Shown in pieces: positions 18,313 through 26,864 of a stretch of DNA of 64,000 nucleotides (positions are counted from its first letter, which is position 1; each line of letters starts with the position of its first letter). The stretch lies in NCBI GenBank assembly GCA_937872385.1, contig CALMSO010000062.1, positions 1 through 64,000 of the forward strand. Direction: 5' to 3'. The stretch is from an uncultured Saprospiraceae bacterium (GTDB lineage Bacteria; Bacteroidota; Bacteroidia; Chitinophagales; Saprospiraceae). A model generated the notes under the pieces. It had not been told where the DNA came from and did no database searches. It saw only the letters and a list, made by a program, of their open reading frames with translations. A program made the position numbers and the translations under genes.

Positions 18313-20601
18313 TTATGCGTCCTTGCCTTGTTGCAAGGCGGCCAAAGCTAATTGCCCGAAAGCGATACATTCGTCGTTGGGCGAAAGTTGTTGATGAAAG
18401 TACAGTTGGTGCGTGTCTGCGAGGGTATGCATGAGTAAATCCACTAAGAGCGTATTTTGAAAAACGCCGCCACTAAAGGCAATTTGGCGAAAGCCGAGCC
18501 GCTCCGCCAGGGCTTGTACACTTTTGGCCAAACTCCAATGAAAACGCGCCGCGATGAAGGCCGTTTCCTTGCCCGCAAATATATCTTCCAGGATGCGCCC
18601 TGCCCATTCGGAAGTGTCAAAACAGTATTCGGCATTGTGCCAATAGGGTTCAATCGGGAAAATACCGCGCCGAAAATAGCTGCGCGCGAGGGCTTCTAAG
18701 CGCATGGCCGCCTCGCCTTCGTAAGTAGATACATCTTGGAGACCGAGCAGTGACGCTACCCCGTCGAACAAGCGCCCAACGCTGGTGCTGTACAAAATAG
18801 GAGGCTGCGCTACCATTTTTTGGTACAATGTCCATTCCCGCTCCGAAAATTTATTGTGCAAAAGCGCCTCCGCCTCCGGATGGTCCCGGCAAAGGGAAAG
18901 CGCCGAAAGCCGCGGCTCCAGCGGCATTTTATTGCCCAGCAAATGCGGAAATCGCTCGAAATGTGCTACCCGTTTGAAGACACGCCGACAGTACAAAAAA
19001 CACTCTCCGCCCCAAATGTGCCCATCGTCGCCCATACCCGTTCCATCCCAGATGATGCCCAAAACCGGTTCGCGGGTATCCAACAATTGATGCTCAGCCA
19101 ATACTGCCGCAAAATGCGCCCGATGATGCTGCACGCTTAGTACCGGTAGCCCTTGCTGCTCGGCTATTTCTTGGCCTAATTGTGTCGAAAAATACTGCGG
19201 GTGCTTGTCCACAATCACCTGAGTGGGGTGGGCGCGCAGCACCTCCGTCAGATGCGCGAGACTGTGACGATAGTTGTTTTGGGTAGCAAAATTCTCCAGA
19301 TCGCCAAGATACTGGCTGAGGTAGGTATTGCCCTGATGCGACAAGGCAAAGGCACTTTTCAAATCAGCGCCCATGGCCAAAGCATTGGGTAGCGGCAGTG
19401 CCCCAGCCACCGACCACGTAGGCGCATAGCCGCGCGAGCGACGCAGCACTACGCGCTGTTGGTACCTACCAGAAAAACGTACTACGCTGTCATCTTGTGG
19501 TGTGACAATATCTCGGTTATTGCAAACAAAAAAATCAGCAATAGCGCTGAGGTGCGCGCGCGCTTCGGCATCCTGAAAAAAAATGGGCGAGCCACTGACA
19601 TTGCCACTGGTAGCCAACAGCGGTCGGCCAAAGGCCCGACACAGCAATTCAAACAACGGTGTGTAAGGTTGCATCGCACCCAAATGTTGCAAGTATGGCG
19701 CAATCAAGTCTTTGTGAATGCCGCTCGCAGGCTGTTCCTTGGTTTGGAATAATACAATCGGGCTTTCGATGCTATTGTAAGCTGCCAATTCGGCCTCGGT
19801 CGCTTCTGCATCACCCAGAAGGGTTTCCTGGTTGGGGTACATCAATGCGAAGGGCTTGGCGGGGCGGTGCTTGCGCGCACGCAGGGTACGAATGGCATCA
19901 GCATTAGTGGCATCTGCCACGAGTAAATAGCCTCCTATTCCCTTGATTGACAGTATTTTACCAGCTTCTAAAAACTGTACAGTACGATTGAGTACCTCAG
20001 CAGGTTGAGTGCTCAAGCACTGTCCGACAGCATTCCAGAGCGTCAGTTCGATGGCACATTGCGGGCAGGAATTCGTTTGTGCATAATAGCGCCGATCGTG
20101 CACGTTTTCGTACTCCGAATGGCAATTGCGGCACATCGGAAAAGCAGCCATGCTCGTGTGCAGTCGGTCGTAGGGCAGCCGCCGAATGATAGAATAGCGC
20201 GGCCCGCAGTGCGTGCAGGTGGTGAAGGCATATTGATAGCGGCGATTTTGCGTATCGTACAATTCATTGCGGCAAGCCTTGCACAGCCCCAAATCGGGCG
20301 TTAGCAATAGAGAAGGGCTGCCGGTTTTATTACTATGGCGAATTTCAAATTTTGTAAATGCCTGAAATTCAGATTTTTGAAATTCAAATTTAGTAACAAT
20401 GGCACTGACAGGAGCTTCTTTGAGCAGCCGTTGTACGAATACCTCGGCTATTGCTTCGGTCGCATTGATTTCAATATGTACGCCGTTCACATCATTACTA
20501 ACCCAGCCAGCAAGCGCCATCTCCTGCGCCAGCCGATAAACGAAAGGGCGAAAGCCCAGGCCTTGCACTTGCCCCGCAAGCTGGATTTGAAAAGTAGTCA
20601 T
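18313..20601 (-). CDS. hypF: [NiFe]-hydrogenase maturation carbamoyltransferase HypF
   Basis: 762 residues, the expected length. It activates carbamoyl phosphate and passes the carbamoyl group to HypE as precursor of the cyanide ligands of [NiFe] hydrogenase. Domains in order: acylphosphatase-like (1-90, GQVQGLGFRPFVYRLA), two zinc-finger pairs (Cys107/110, 129/132, 157/160, 179/182), YrdC-like (about 195-390, with SIKGIGGYLL and KHRPAKPFALM), and a Kae1-like C-terminal domain with QHHRAHFAAVLAEH and GIIWDGTGMGDDGHIWGGE. It is in the same direction as a small His-rich membrane protein and hypB. The other maturation and structural genes are not in the window. Confidence 0.96.
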   Translation of the reverse strand: MTTFQIQLAGQVQGLGFRPFVYRLAQEMALAGWVSNDVNGVHIEINATEAIAEVFVQRLLKEAPVSAIVTKFEFQKSEFQAFTKFEIRHSNKTGSPSLLLTPDLGLCKACRNELYDTQNRRYQYAFTTCTHCGPRYSIIRRLPYDRLHTSMAAFPMCRNCHSEYENVHDRRYYAQTNSCPQCAIELTLWNAVGQCLSTQPAEVLNRTVQFLEAGKILSIKGIGGYLLVADATNADAIRTLRARKHRPAKPFALMYPNQETLLGDAEATEAELAAYNSIESPIVLFQTKEQPASGIHKDLIAPYLQHLGAMQPYTPLFELLCRAFGRPLLATSGNVSGSPIFFQDAEARAHLSAIADFFVCNNRDIVTPQDDSVVRFSGRYQQRVVLRRSRGYAPTWSVAGALPLPNALAMGADLKSAFALSHQGNTYLSQYLGDLENFATQNNYRHSLAHLTEVLRAHPTQVIVDKHPQYFSTQLGQEIAEQQGLPVLSVQHHRAHFAAVLAEHQLLDTREPVLGIIWDGTGMGDDGHIWGGECFLYCRRVFKRVAHFERFPHLLGNKMPLEPRLSALSLCRDHPEAEALLHNKFSEREWTLYQKMVAQPPILYSTSVGRLFDGVASLLGLQDVSTYEGEAAMRLEALARSYFRRGIFPIEPYWHNAEYCFDTSEWAGRILEDIFAGKETAFIAARFHWSLAKSVQALAERLGFRQIAFSGGVFQNTLLVDLLMHTLADTHQLYFHQQLSPNDECIAFGQLALAALQQGKDA

Positions 20602-20673
20602 GGCTACGAAAGATTGAAACGGCTATGCTATTGATACGCAATTCTTCACCACAACTTGCCTTGCGGACAACAG

Positions 20674-20877
20674 TTATTCCACTTTTTTGCGTCTGGCGAA
20701 CTTCACTGCTTGAAATAACAGTAAAACAAATAACAGCCCCAAAAGCACGATAGGAATCAAATGCTCCGGCGACAGCCAGTAGTGACGCACATCATCGGTG
20801 TGGAAATGGCCATGCCCTTCGTGGGCAATGGCCAATAGTGGCAACAAGGCAGGAACAATGGCAATCAGTCGCTTCAT
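20674..20877 (-). CDS. Tiny His-rich membrane protein between hypB and hypF
   Basis: 67 residues. An N-terminal hydrophobic signal or membrane segment ends around LLAIA. It is followed by HEGHGHFHTDDVRHYW, with six His in 15 residues, a second membrane helix (HLIPIVLLGLLFVLLLFQAV) and a basic tail (KFARRKKVE). No family recognised. The His cluster would face the periplasm. Its position between hypB and hypF invites a role in nickel handling or hydrogenase assembly, but this is inference from context. Confidence 0.65.
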   Translation of the reverse strand: MKRLIAIVPALLPLLAIAHEGHGHFHTDDVRHYWLSPEHLIPIVLLGLLFVLLLFQAVKFARRKKVE

Positions 20878-20938
20878 GTTGTTAAATTTTAGGCGTTTAT
20901 AAATATATGCGAATATCAGGTTCAGATGATTAATACCG

Positions 20939-21040
20939 ATTTCAATTGCAAAGTGACGTGTTTGTTTGGGTTTAAAATTTTGGTTTTCAATACCTTAAAA
21001 ATCGTAAATCGGATTTTGTAAACCGTAAATAGTATAAAGC
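20939..21040 (+). repeat. ~100-bp dispersed intergenic repeat, copy 1
   Basis: Aligns along its length with 32137-32231, 43071-43155 and 60672-60770. Shared landmarks in order are TTCAATTG, TTTTCAA, ATCGTAAATCGGA and CGTAAAT. It is the most diverged of the four copies. Confidence 0.6.
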
Positions 21041-21062
21041 ATCCGGCAGATGTAAAAAAACG

Positions 21063-21130
21063 AACCCCAACGGGGTGACATAATTATAAGGATATAAAAA
21101 AAAGCGATTTAAACCCCAACGGGGTGACAT
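21063..21130. repeat. Two direct copies of a 19-bp element
   Basis: AACCCCAACGGGGTGACAT occurs at 21063-21081 and 21112-21130, 49 bp apart. Each contains the palindrome CCCCAACGGGG-like core. They lie in the 295-bp gap between hypB and the small membrane protein gene. Confidence 0.7.
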
Positions 21131-21172
21131 TCGCATAAATATGTAATTGTTTACTAATTAGCAATTAGCACG

Positions 21173-21886
21173 CTATGCGCTTGCCTGTTTTTCGGCTACC
21201 CGCTCCAGCAGCCAATCGCACCAAGCATCAATTCCTTCGCCGCTGAGGCTGGAAATCGGGATAGTTTGGATGTCAGGATTTACCTCGCGGGCATCCTGCA
21301 CGACCGCCTCCACGCTGAAGGGCAAGTATGGCAGCAGGTCGGCTTTGGAAACTAACATCAACTCGCTGGTGAGAAACATCCGGGGATATTTTTTCGGTTT
21401 GTCGTCACCCTCAGTGGTAGCAAGGAGCGTCACGCGGTAGTCTTCGCCGAGGTCGTAGGAAGCTGGGCAAACTAAGTTACCTACATTTTCAATGAAAAGC
21501 AATTCTACCCCATTGAGTTGCATCACCTGCATGGCTTGCCACACCATTTGCGCTTCGAGATGGCAAATACCACCCGTCACGATCTGGCGTGCTTCGATGC
21601 CCGTTTCGCGGATGCGAATGGCGTCGCGCTCGGTGTCGAGGTCGCCCACCATTACGGCCATAGTGAGTCGGTGTTGCAATCGCCTGGCGGTCTCCTGCAT
21701 CAGGGTCGTTTTGCCACTGCCAGCCGAAGAAGTAATATTGACTAACAGGATGTTGCGCTCGCGCATTTCCTTGCGAATGGCTTCCGCTACGAAGTCATTG
21801 GCTTGAAGCAAGTGCATGGTTGTGTTGTCGCAGGCTACAGAGCCGCGCATATTGCGAGAAGATTTGGGCACTCTTAGTATTTGCAT
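21173..21886 (-). CDS. hypB: [NiFe]-hydrogenase nickel-incorporation GTPase HypB
   Basis: 237 residues. HypB, with HypA, delivers Ni to the hydrogenase large subunit using GTP. Visible are the P-loop SSAGSGKT (53-60), metal-binding GGICHLE with Cys108 and His109, ENVGNLVCPASYDLGE (133-148), and the base-recognition SKADLLPYL (180-188). There is no poly-His N-terminal stretch, unlike some nickel-storing HypBs. The small His-rich protein downstream might supply that function (inference). It is transcribed towards hypF. Confidence 0.95.
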   Translation of the reverse strand: MQILRVPKSSRNMRGSVACDNTTMHLLQANDFVAEAIRKEMRERNILLVNITSSAGSGKTTLMQETARRLQHRLTMAVMVGDLDTERDAIRIRETGIEARQIVTGGICHLEAQMVWQAMQVMQLNGVELLFIENVGNLVCPASYDLGEDYRVTLLATTEGDDKPKKYPRMFLTSELMLVSKADLLPYLPFSVEAVVQDAREVNPDIQTIPISSLSGEGIDAWCDWLLERVAEKQASA

Positions 21887-21998
21887 ACAGAATTTTATAA
21901 AAATGAATAAGCTTTTACCCGTATAAAATTACAGCGTGCCCAAATATAGCAGTTGTTTTTAGATTAGAAAAGTTTTTCTAATTATTAGGAAATATTTT

Positions 21999-22949
21999 CT
22001 ATCGCGGCGCGCCAGCACGCAGCCAAGCCCGGTGTACCCGTTGCATAGAGCCGATATGCGTATGATTTTCGTAAATGCGCAGCCAATCTTCAAAACGCAT
22101 CGTACCATTTTCGGGATGCTCGATGGTGTGCGCCCACACCGCATCGGGTAGCGTACGAATCAACCGCCAGGAGTTTCGGCGCAACAAGCGAAACTGCTCA
22201 AGTGCATCCTCTATTGACTGTCTGTGGTAGTCGAGCTGCTCCGTCCAGCGGTTTTGGTCATAAGCCATGACCGTACTGCCTGGCTCGGCAATAAATTTGC
22301 GGCAACGCGCATACGAATGTGCCTCACTATCAGCCAAATGGATAACATTTTCGTGAATCGTCCATTTATCGGGGGCGGGACGCCATTGCCACATCGCACG
22401 CGGAAATTCAGCCAAAGCAGCCGTAATTTTCTCATAGGCCTGACCATAGCTTTCGATCAAATGCGCACGCTCCGCCGGAGTCATCGGGTACAGATTTTTT
22501 TCCATCTTGATGTCGGCTCGGTCGTAAATAACGTTCTTTTCCAATGGAAGCTCCAGAAAACCCATTTGACGGTACATCCGGACGGCGGGGCCGCAGTGCT
22601 CAGTATTGGAATACAACATCACGCGGCGCGCCCCGTGTTCGCGGGCTTTGTCGAGTATAGCTTGGCAAAGTATTTTTCCGTAGCCTTTACCGCGCACGCT
22701 ATCCGCAACGGTCATTTTCACCATTTCAAAGGTTTGGTCATCCACTTTTTTCAACGACACCGTACCTACAGGCACGCCATGCTCCAGCGCCATGAGAATA
22801 AGGCCGCCGGGTGCCAGAATGTACTCCTGCGGTTGGGTGATGACGCGTAAGTCTTCAGGCTCAAGGGCAAAATGTGCTTCTATCCAAGCGCGATTCAGGT
22901 GCTCGAAAGCAGCGTGCAGCTCCGGTCGGTAGTCCGTGATTTGTAGCAT
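21999..22949 (-). CDS. Fusion of GNAT acetyltransferase and DinB-like domain
   Basis: 316 residues. Residues 1-155 are a GNAT N-acetyltransferase with the acetyl-CoA loop in VKMTVADSVRGKGYGKILCQAIL and YRQMGFLELPL near the end. Residues about 160-316 are a DinB/DUF664-type four-helix domain with the expected metal-ligand His residues in ENVIHLADSEAHSYARC and RIYENHTHIGSMQRVHRAW. DinB-type enzymes are metal-dependent thiol transferases or hydrolases. The two domains are normally separate proteins. The frame is continuous with no sign of an error. Substrates unknown. Confidence 0.85.
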   Translation of the reverse strand: MLQITDYRPELHAAFEHLNRAWIEAHFALEPEDLRVITQPQEYILAPGGLILMALEHGVPVGTVSLKKVDDQTFEMVKMTVADSVRGKGYGKILCQAILDKAREHGARRVMLYSNTEHCGPAVRMYRQMGFLELPLEKNVIYDRADIKMEKNLYPMTPAERAHLIESYGQAYEKITAALAEFPRAMWQWRPAPDKWTIHENVIHLADSEAHSYARCRKFIAEPGSTVMAYDQNRWTEQLDYHRQSIEDALEQFRLLRRNSWRLIRTLPDAVWAHTIEHPENGTMRFEDWLRIYENHTHIGSMQRVHRAWLRAGAPR

Positions 22950-23026
22950 AAGTCGGGTGATTTCAGGTTGTGTTTTAAAACTTATAATTAAAATACTAAA
23001 ATCATAAAATACTTGTAATCAAATTT

Positions 23027-23431
23027 TTACAATTCATCGGCAGTATTTATAAAATAGCAATGCGGAGCGTGTTGCATCCCGATTTTCGGGTAGTACTGCT
23101 CGGCGGCGGGTGCAGCCAGCAGGATGAGTTTGCCGGGGCCGCTGGCTAATTTGGTTTGCCGAATGAGTTCCTTGCCAATGCCCTGTTTTTGCCACTTGAG
23201 GTCCACTGCGAGGTCTGACAAATAGGTGCAAAAAGCAAAATCCGAGAGCGCCCGCGACACGCCGACGAGTTGCCCCTCCGCACGGGCCGTCACAATTAGG
23301 TTGGCGTGTTGCAACATGCGGCTGATACGCGCAGCATCGTGCACCGGGCGGCGCTCGGCCAGCGTCGAGTTTTGCAAAACAGCAATGAACTCCGCCGCGC
23401 TCAGGTCGTTTTCGATTTGATAGGTAATCAT
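23027..23431 (-). CDS. GNAT family N-acetyltransferase
   Basis: 134 residues. It shows the GNAT pattern: GQLVGVSRALSDFAFCTYLSDLAV (strands 3-4), then DLKWQKQGIGKELIRQTK, the acetyl-CoA-binding loop with Q-x-x-G-I/G. The C-terminal PAAEQYYPKIGMQHAPHCY is typical of the small YjaB/ElaA-like acetyltransferases. The acceptor is unknown. Confidence 0.85.
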   Translation of the reverse strand: MITYQIENDLSAAEFIAVLQNSTLAERRPVHDAARISRMLQHANLIVTARAEGQLVGVSRALSDFAFCTYLSDLAVDLKWQKQGIGKELIRQTKLASGPGKLILLAAPAAEQYYPKIGMQHAPHCYFINTADEL

Positions 23432-23538
23432 AGTTTGATGGGTTTATGAGGTGAAGGGTACGGATAATTCGCGGTTTGCGGTTTAAACGGTATCACAACA
23501 TTGCGAAAAGCAAACAATCTCATTTTCAAAACAGCCGC

Positions 23539-24507
23539 TCACTCCTGCCGCGCGCCGGGTGCCCGAAAGAGCAATGCCAGCCGTGCCGCCACTCGGTAGC
23601 GCACTGTGGATGGTGCATTGCGCTGCTGCCTCAAGCCGCGATTGACTAAGTACAAGCTGCCAATAATGCAGATAAAAGCCAGTGCAATCATTGCGTTGAG
23701 TTTTTCGCCCAGCATCCACCAGCCGAGCAATACCGCGACCATCGGATTGATGTAAGAATGCATGGACACTAAGGTGACTGGCAGTTTCGATAGCGCGTAG
23801 CCGTAGGCGGCAAAAGCAGCAATAGAACCGAATAAAATGAGATACAAGAGCGATACCAACATCTCCGACGACCACTGCGCGTGGCTCCAGTCGTCAAAAA
23901 TCAGGCTCAGCAAAAAGCAACCGATGCCTCCAAAAAACATTTGCCAGCCGGCATTGAGAATAGGGTGCACATTACTCTTTTGCTTTTTTACGAATACGCT
24001 ACCGCCCGCCCAGCCCAAAGCCGCTAAAAAAATCAGCAGCGTACCGGTGGCGTACTGCGGGTTGGTAAGCAAAATCAGATTGTCTCGAAACAAAACGACC
24101 ATGCCAGCTACACCGGTAAGAATTCCGAACCAGATCAAACCATTGGCTTTTTCGGTGCGGTTGGCGGCCAGATTAATCAGCACTACCCACAGCGGCGATA
24201 AGGAGGCAATCAACGCTGCAATACCCGATGGCACGTACATTTCTGCCCAGCCTACGAAGCCATTGCCTACCGTGATTAGCAGCACACCTGCCACCATCTG
24301 CCGCCGAATATTCAACCAGTCGCCCCAGGATTGATGCCGTACCAACAGCATAAAACCCGCCAGCAAAGCGCCAGCCGTGATTTGCCGTAAGGCAGTAAAC
24401 AAAAAAGGCGGAAAATGCCGCACGCCAATCAATAGTGCCACATAAGTAGTGCCCCAAACGACACAAATAAAAGCCAAGGCCAGATAAGCCAATCGGTTGC
24501 TACGCAT
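23539..24507 (-). CDS. EamA/DMT-family transporter
   Basis: 322 residues with ten hydrophobic segments in two EamA repeats. Typical motifs are CVVWGTTYVALLIGVRHFPP at the start of repeat 1 and YINPMVAVLLGWWMLGEKLN near the end of repeat 2. Such transporters usually export amino acids or metabolites. It is divergent from a MocR-type regulator with about 140 bp between them, a common regulator-target arrangement. Confidence 0.9.
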   Translation of the reverse strand: MRSNRLAYLALAFICVVWGTTYVALLIGVRHFPPFLFTALRQITAGALLAGFMLLVRHQSWGDWLNIRRQMVAGVLLITVGNGFVGWAEMYVPSGIAALIASLSPLWVVLINLAANRTEKANGLIWFGILTGVAGMVVLFRDNLILLTNPQYATGTLLIFLAALGWAGGSVFVKKQKSNVHPILNAGWQMFFGGIGCFLLSLIFDDWSHAQWSSEMLVSLLYLILFGSIAAFAAYGYALSKLPVTLVSMHSYINPMVAVLLGWWMLGEKLNAMIALAFICIIGSLYLVNRGLRQQRNAPSTVRYRVAARLALLFRAPGARQE

Positions 24508-24647
24508 TGCAAATAAAATTTTGCTGCAAAGAAACTACGCTACCGCAACAAAAAACAGATGCAGAATTGTTATTTTATTGCATAACAGATGTGCGACATC
24601 CAATATTCTGATACTGCAAGCGACTATTGACTATAAAACCAATCAAC

Positions 24648-26087
24648 ATGCAGCACACGCAGGAAGATTTCCTTTACCAACAGGTAGCGGACCGAATCGA
24701 GCAACTGATCCGGCAGGGCACCTTGAAAACCGGCGATAAACTACTTTCGGTGCGTATGCTCAGCAAAGAGCAGGGCATCAGCATGAGTACCGCGTACCAG
24801 GCTTACACCCAGTTGGAGGCCAAAGGACTAATCGAAGCGCGGCCCAAGTCAGGCTACTATGTGCGGCTCAATCCTGTAAAAAACCCTCCTTTGCCACGCA
24901 TTTCTGCCCCCGAACCCGTCGAACGAGACATCAGCTTATCGCAAATGATTGCTACGGTTTTTAAAGACATTGCCTCGGATGCCATTACCCAATTTTCGGT
25001 AGGCGCGCCTTCGTTGGAGCTACTGCCCGCCGCAAAACTCAATAAAGCGGTATTGCACGCCTTGCGCCATTCGCGTTTTCAAGGCATGAACTACGAGCAC
25101 ATTCAGGGCAATCCCGACTTGCGCAGCCAGGTAGCGCGGTTGGCTTTCAACTGGCAAGGCAACATTTCGCCCGATGAGGTGGTCATCACCTCCGGTTGTA
25201 TGGAAGCACTGATTACCTGCCTAAAAGCCGTCACCCAGCCCGGCGATACAGTAGCCGTGGAGAGTCCGACTTATTTCGCCATTTTGCAAGCATTGGAAAG
25301 CCTCGGCCTGCGCGCCCTCGAAGTACCCACCTGCCCCAAGTGGGGCCCAGAACTCGATTTTTTAGAAAATGCGCTGCATAGATTCAATATTCGCGCTTGC
25401 GTTTTTATCCCCAATTTCAATAATCCGCTGGGGAGCTGTATGCCCGACGAGCGCAAGCGCACCTTAGTAGAAATGCTCGCCAAACGCCGGATTCCGCTTA
25501 TCGAAGATGATATTTATGGCGAAATGTACTTTGGCGAACACCGCCCCAAGACCTGCAAAACTTTCGACCGCGAAGGGCTTGTTTTGCAATGCGGTTCTTT
25601 TTCCAAATCGCTCGCACCGGGCTATCGTGTTGGTTGGGCTATCCCTGGCCAGTGGATTCGGCAGGTCACGCACAATAAACTTATCCATTCGGTCTCCAGT
25701 CCTACCCTACAGCAAGCTGCCATCGCCTGGTTTTTAGAAAATGGCCGCTACGAATTGCATCTCAAGCGCCTGCGCAAAGCCTTGCACACCCAGTGTTTGC
25801 GCTATTTACAAGCCATTCAGGAATACTTCCCCGACGCCATTCGCATCACCCGGCCCGCCGGTGGTTTTGTACTTTGGATTGAGCTGCCGCCGCGCCTCAA
25901 TGCCTTTGATCTCTACCGCGCCGCTATCCGCGAAGGTATCTCCTTTGCCCCCGGCCAAATCTTTTCTACCCAGGGCAGCAAGTACCTTAATTTCATGCGC
26001 ATCAGCTTCGGCCGCCCTTTCGACGACAATGTAGAAAGAGGTATTCAAAAATTAGGGCAATTAGTACACGAAAGATTGGCAGTATGA
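24648..26087 (+). CDS. MocR/PdxR-type regulator (GntR helix-turn-helix fused to aminotransferase domain)
   Basis: 479 residues from the ATG at 24648; the frame also contains an upstream TTG. Residues 5-75 are a GntR winged helix (YQQVADRIEQLIRQGTLKTGDKLLSVRMLSKEQGISMSTAYQAY in pieces). The remainder is a fold-type I aminotransferase domain with SGCMEALITCLKA, NFNNPLGSCMPDERK, the EDDIYGEMYF segment and the PLP lysine in SFSKSLAPGYRVGW. These proteins sense PLP or amino acids and regulate nearby genes. The divergent EamA exporter is the obvious candidate target. Confidence 0.92.
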   Translation: MQHTQEDFLYQQVADRIEQLIRQGTLKTGDKLLSVRMLSKEQGISMSTAYQAYTQLEAKGLIEARPKSGYYVRLNPVKNPPLPRISAPEPVERDISLSQMIATVFKDIASDAITQFSVGAPSLELLPAAKLNKAVLHALRHSRFQGMNYEHIQGNPDLRSQVARLAFNWQGNISPDEVVITSGCMEALITCLKAVTQPGDTVAVESPTYFAILQALESLGLRALEVPTCPKWGPELDFLENALHRFNIRACVFIPNFNNPLGSCMPDERKRTLVEMLAKRRIPLIEDDIYGEMYFGEHRPKTCKTFDREGLVLQCGSFSKSLAPGYRVGWAIPGQWIRQVTHNKLIHSVSSPTLQQAAIAWFLENGRYELHLKRLRKALHTQCLRYLQAIQEYFPDAIRITRPAGGFVLWIELPPRLNAFDLYRAAIREGISFAPGQIFSTQGSKYLNFMRISFGRPFDDNVERGIQKLGQLVHERLAV

Positions 26088-26264
26088 ATAACTGCCAGCC
26101 GTTCTAATTATTTAGCAGGTTTGCCCTAAAAATAGATTTGCTAAGTATTTTTAACTTATTAAACTACTGATTATCAAAAAAATAAATCATTCTGCATTTT
26201 ATCTCGCCCCGCTGTTCCATGATCCATAACCTACCGCCCCATCCAAACAAATTTCTCCTCTCCG

Positions 26265-26296
26265 GTTGCCTTTCGGCAAATTTCTCTGTACCTTTG
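26265..26296 (+). promoter_or_regulatory. Promoter of the H1-like gene
   Basis: GTTG (26265-26268, one mismatch to TTTG), a 20-nt spacer and TACCTTTG (26289-26296, exact -7 box). It lies 44 bp before the ATG. Confidence 0.65.
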
Positions 26297-26339
26297 TGTT
26301 AATTTTTTGTAAACTAAATATTAATTTAAAGTAAAATCA

Positions 26340-26690
26340 ATGGAAGACAACAAAAATACCATTCAAAAGCCAATACAAGAGCCTGCGGTCGAGGTCTTAG
26401 AGCGTGCTGCAATGCCCCCACAGGAAAAAAAACCTGCTGAGCAACCAAAGGTATTTGGATATAAAGCCTTGAAAAAGAAAGCAAAAGCGCTCAAAAAACA
26501 GCTCAAAAAAGCCATACAAAACCTGAAACAGAAACGCCGCGACTGGCAGGCAGCCAAGAAAAAAGCTGGTAAAAAAACGGCAAAAGCTGCCAAAAAAGAG
26601 GTCAAAGTGGCAAAAATTGAGCGCAAAAGCCTCAAGCAAGCCCTGAAAATTACCCGCAAGGAAATGAAAATAGCCAAGAAAGCCGCCTGA
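26340..26690 (+). CDS. Lys/Ala-rich histone-H1-like small protein
   Basis: 116 residues. After an acidic, Pro-containing N-terminus (1-40), the remaining residues are almost only Lys, Ala, Arg and Gln (LKKKAKALKKQLKKAI, KKKAGKKTAKAAKKEVKVA, ITRKEMKIAKKAA). This resembles the C-terminal tail of eukaryotic histone H1 and bacterial H1-like proteins, which bind and compact DNA. It has its own promoter and a strong 3' hairpin. A DNA- or RNA-binding role is inferred from composition only. Confidence 0.75.
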   Translation: MEDNKNTIQKPIQEPAVEVLERAAMPPQEKKPAEQPKVFGYKALKKKAKALKKQLKKAIQNLKQKRRDWQAAKKKAGKKTAKAAKKEVKVAKIERKSLKQALKITRKEMKIAKKAA

Positions 26691-26698
26691 TGCTTTGA

Positions 26699-26740
26699 CG
26701 ACGTACCTGCCTCTGGCTGTATGTAAGGGCAGGTGCGTCG
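26699..26740 (+). terminator. Strong hairpin after H1-like gene
   Basis: A 13-bp stem with one T-G wobble (26699-26711 with 26728-26740) and a 16-nt loop, 9 bp after the stop. No T-tract follows, so it may be a 3'-stabilising hairpin rather than an intrinsic terminator. Confidence 0.5.
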
Positions 26741-26864
26741 CTTGTACGAAATACCCTACCTTACATTTCTTGCGTAGCCAACCGAAAACTCCCGTATCTT
26801 GTTGTCAAAAAAAGCAGAGGCTTTCAGGAATGCAGCGCCATTCTAAGCCCCTCCCAGACTTGTT

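Noticed and set aside
18313..21886. Complete hydrogenase locus
   Set aside because: Only hypF, hypB and one small gene are present; no structural subunits or hypA/C/D/E within the window.
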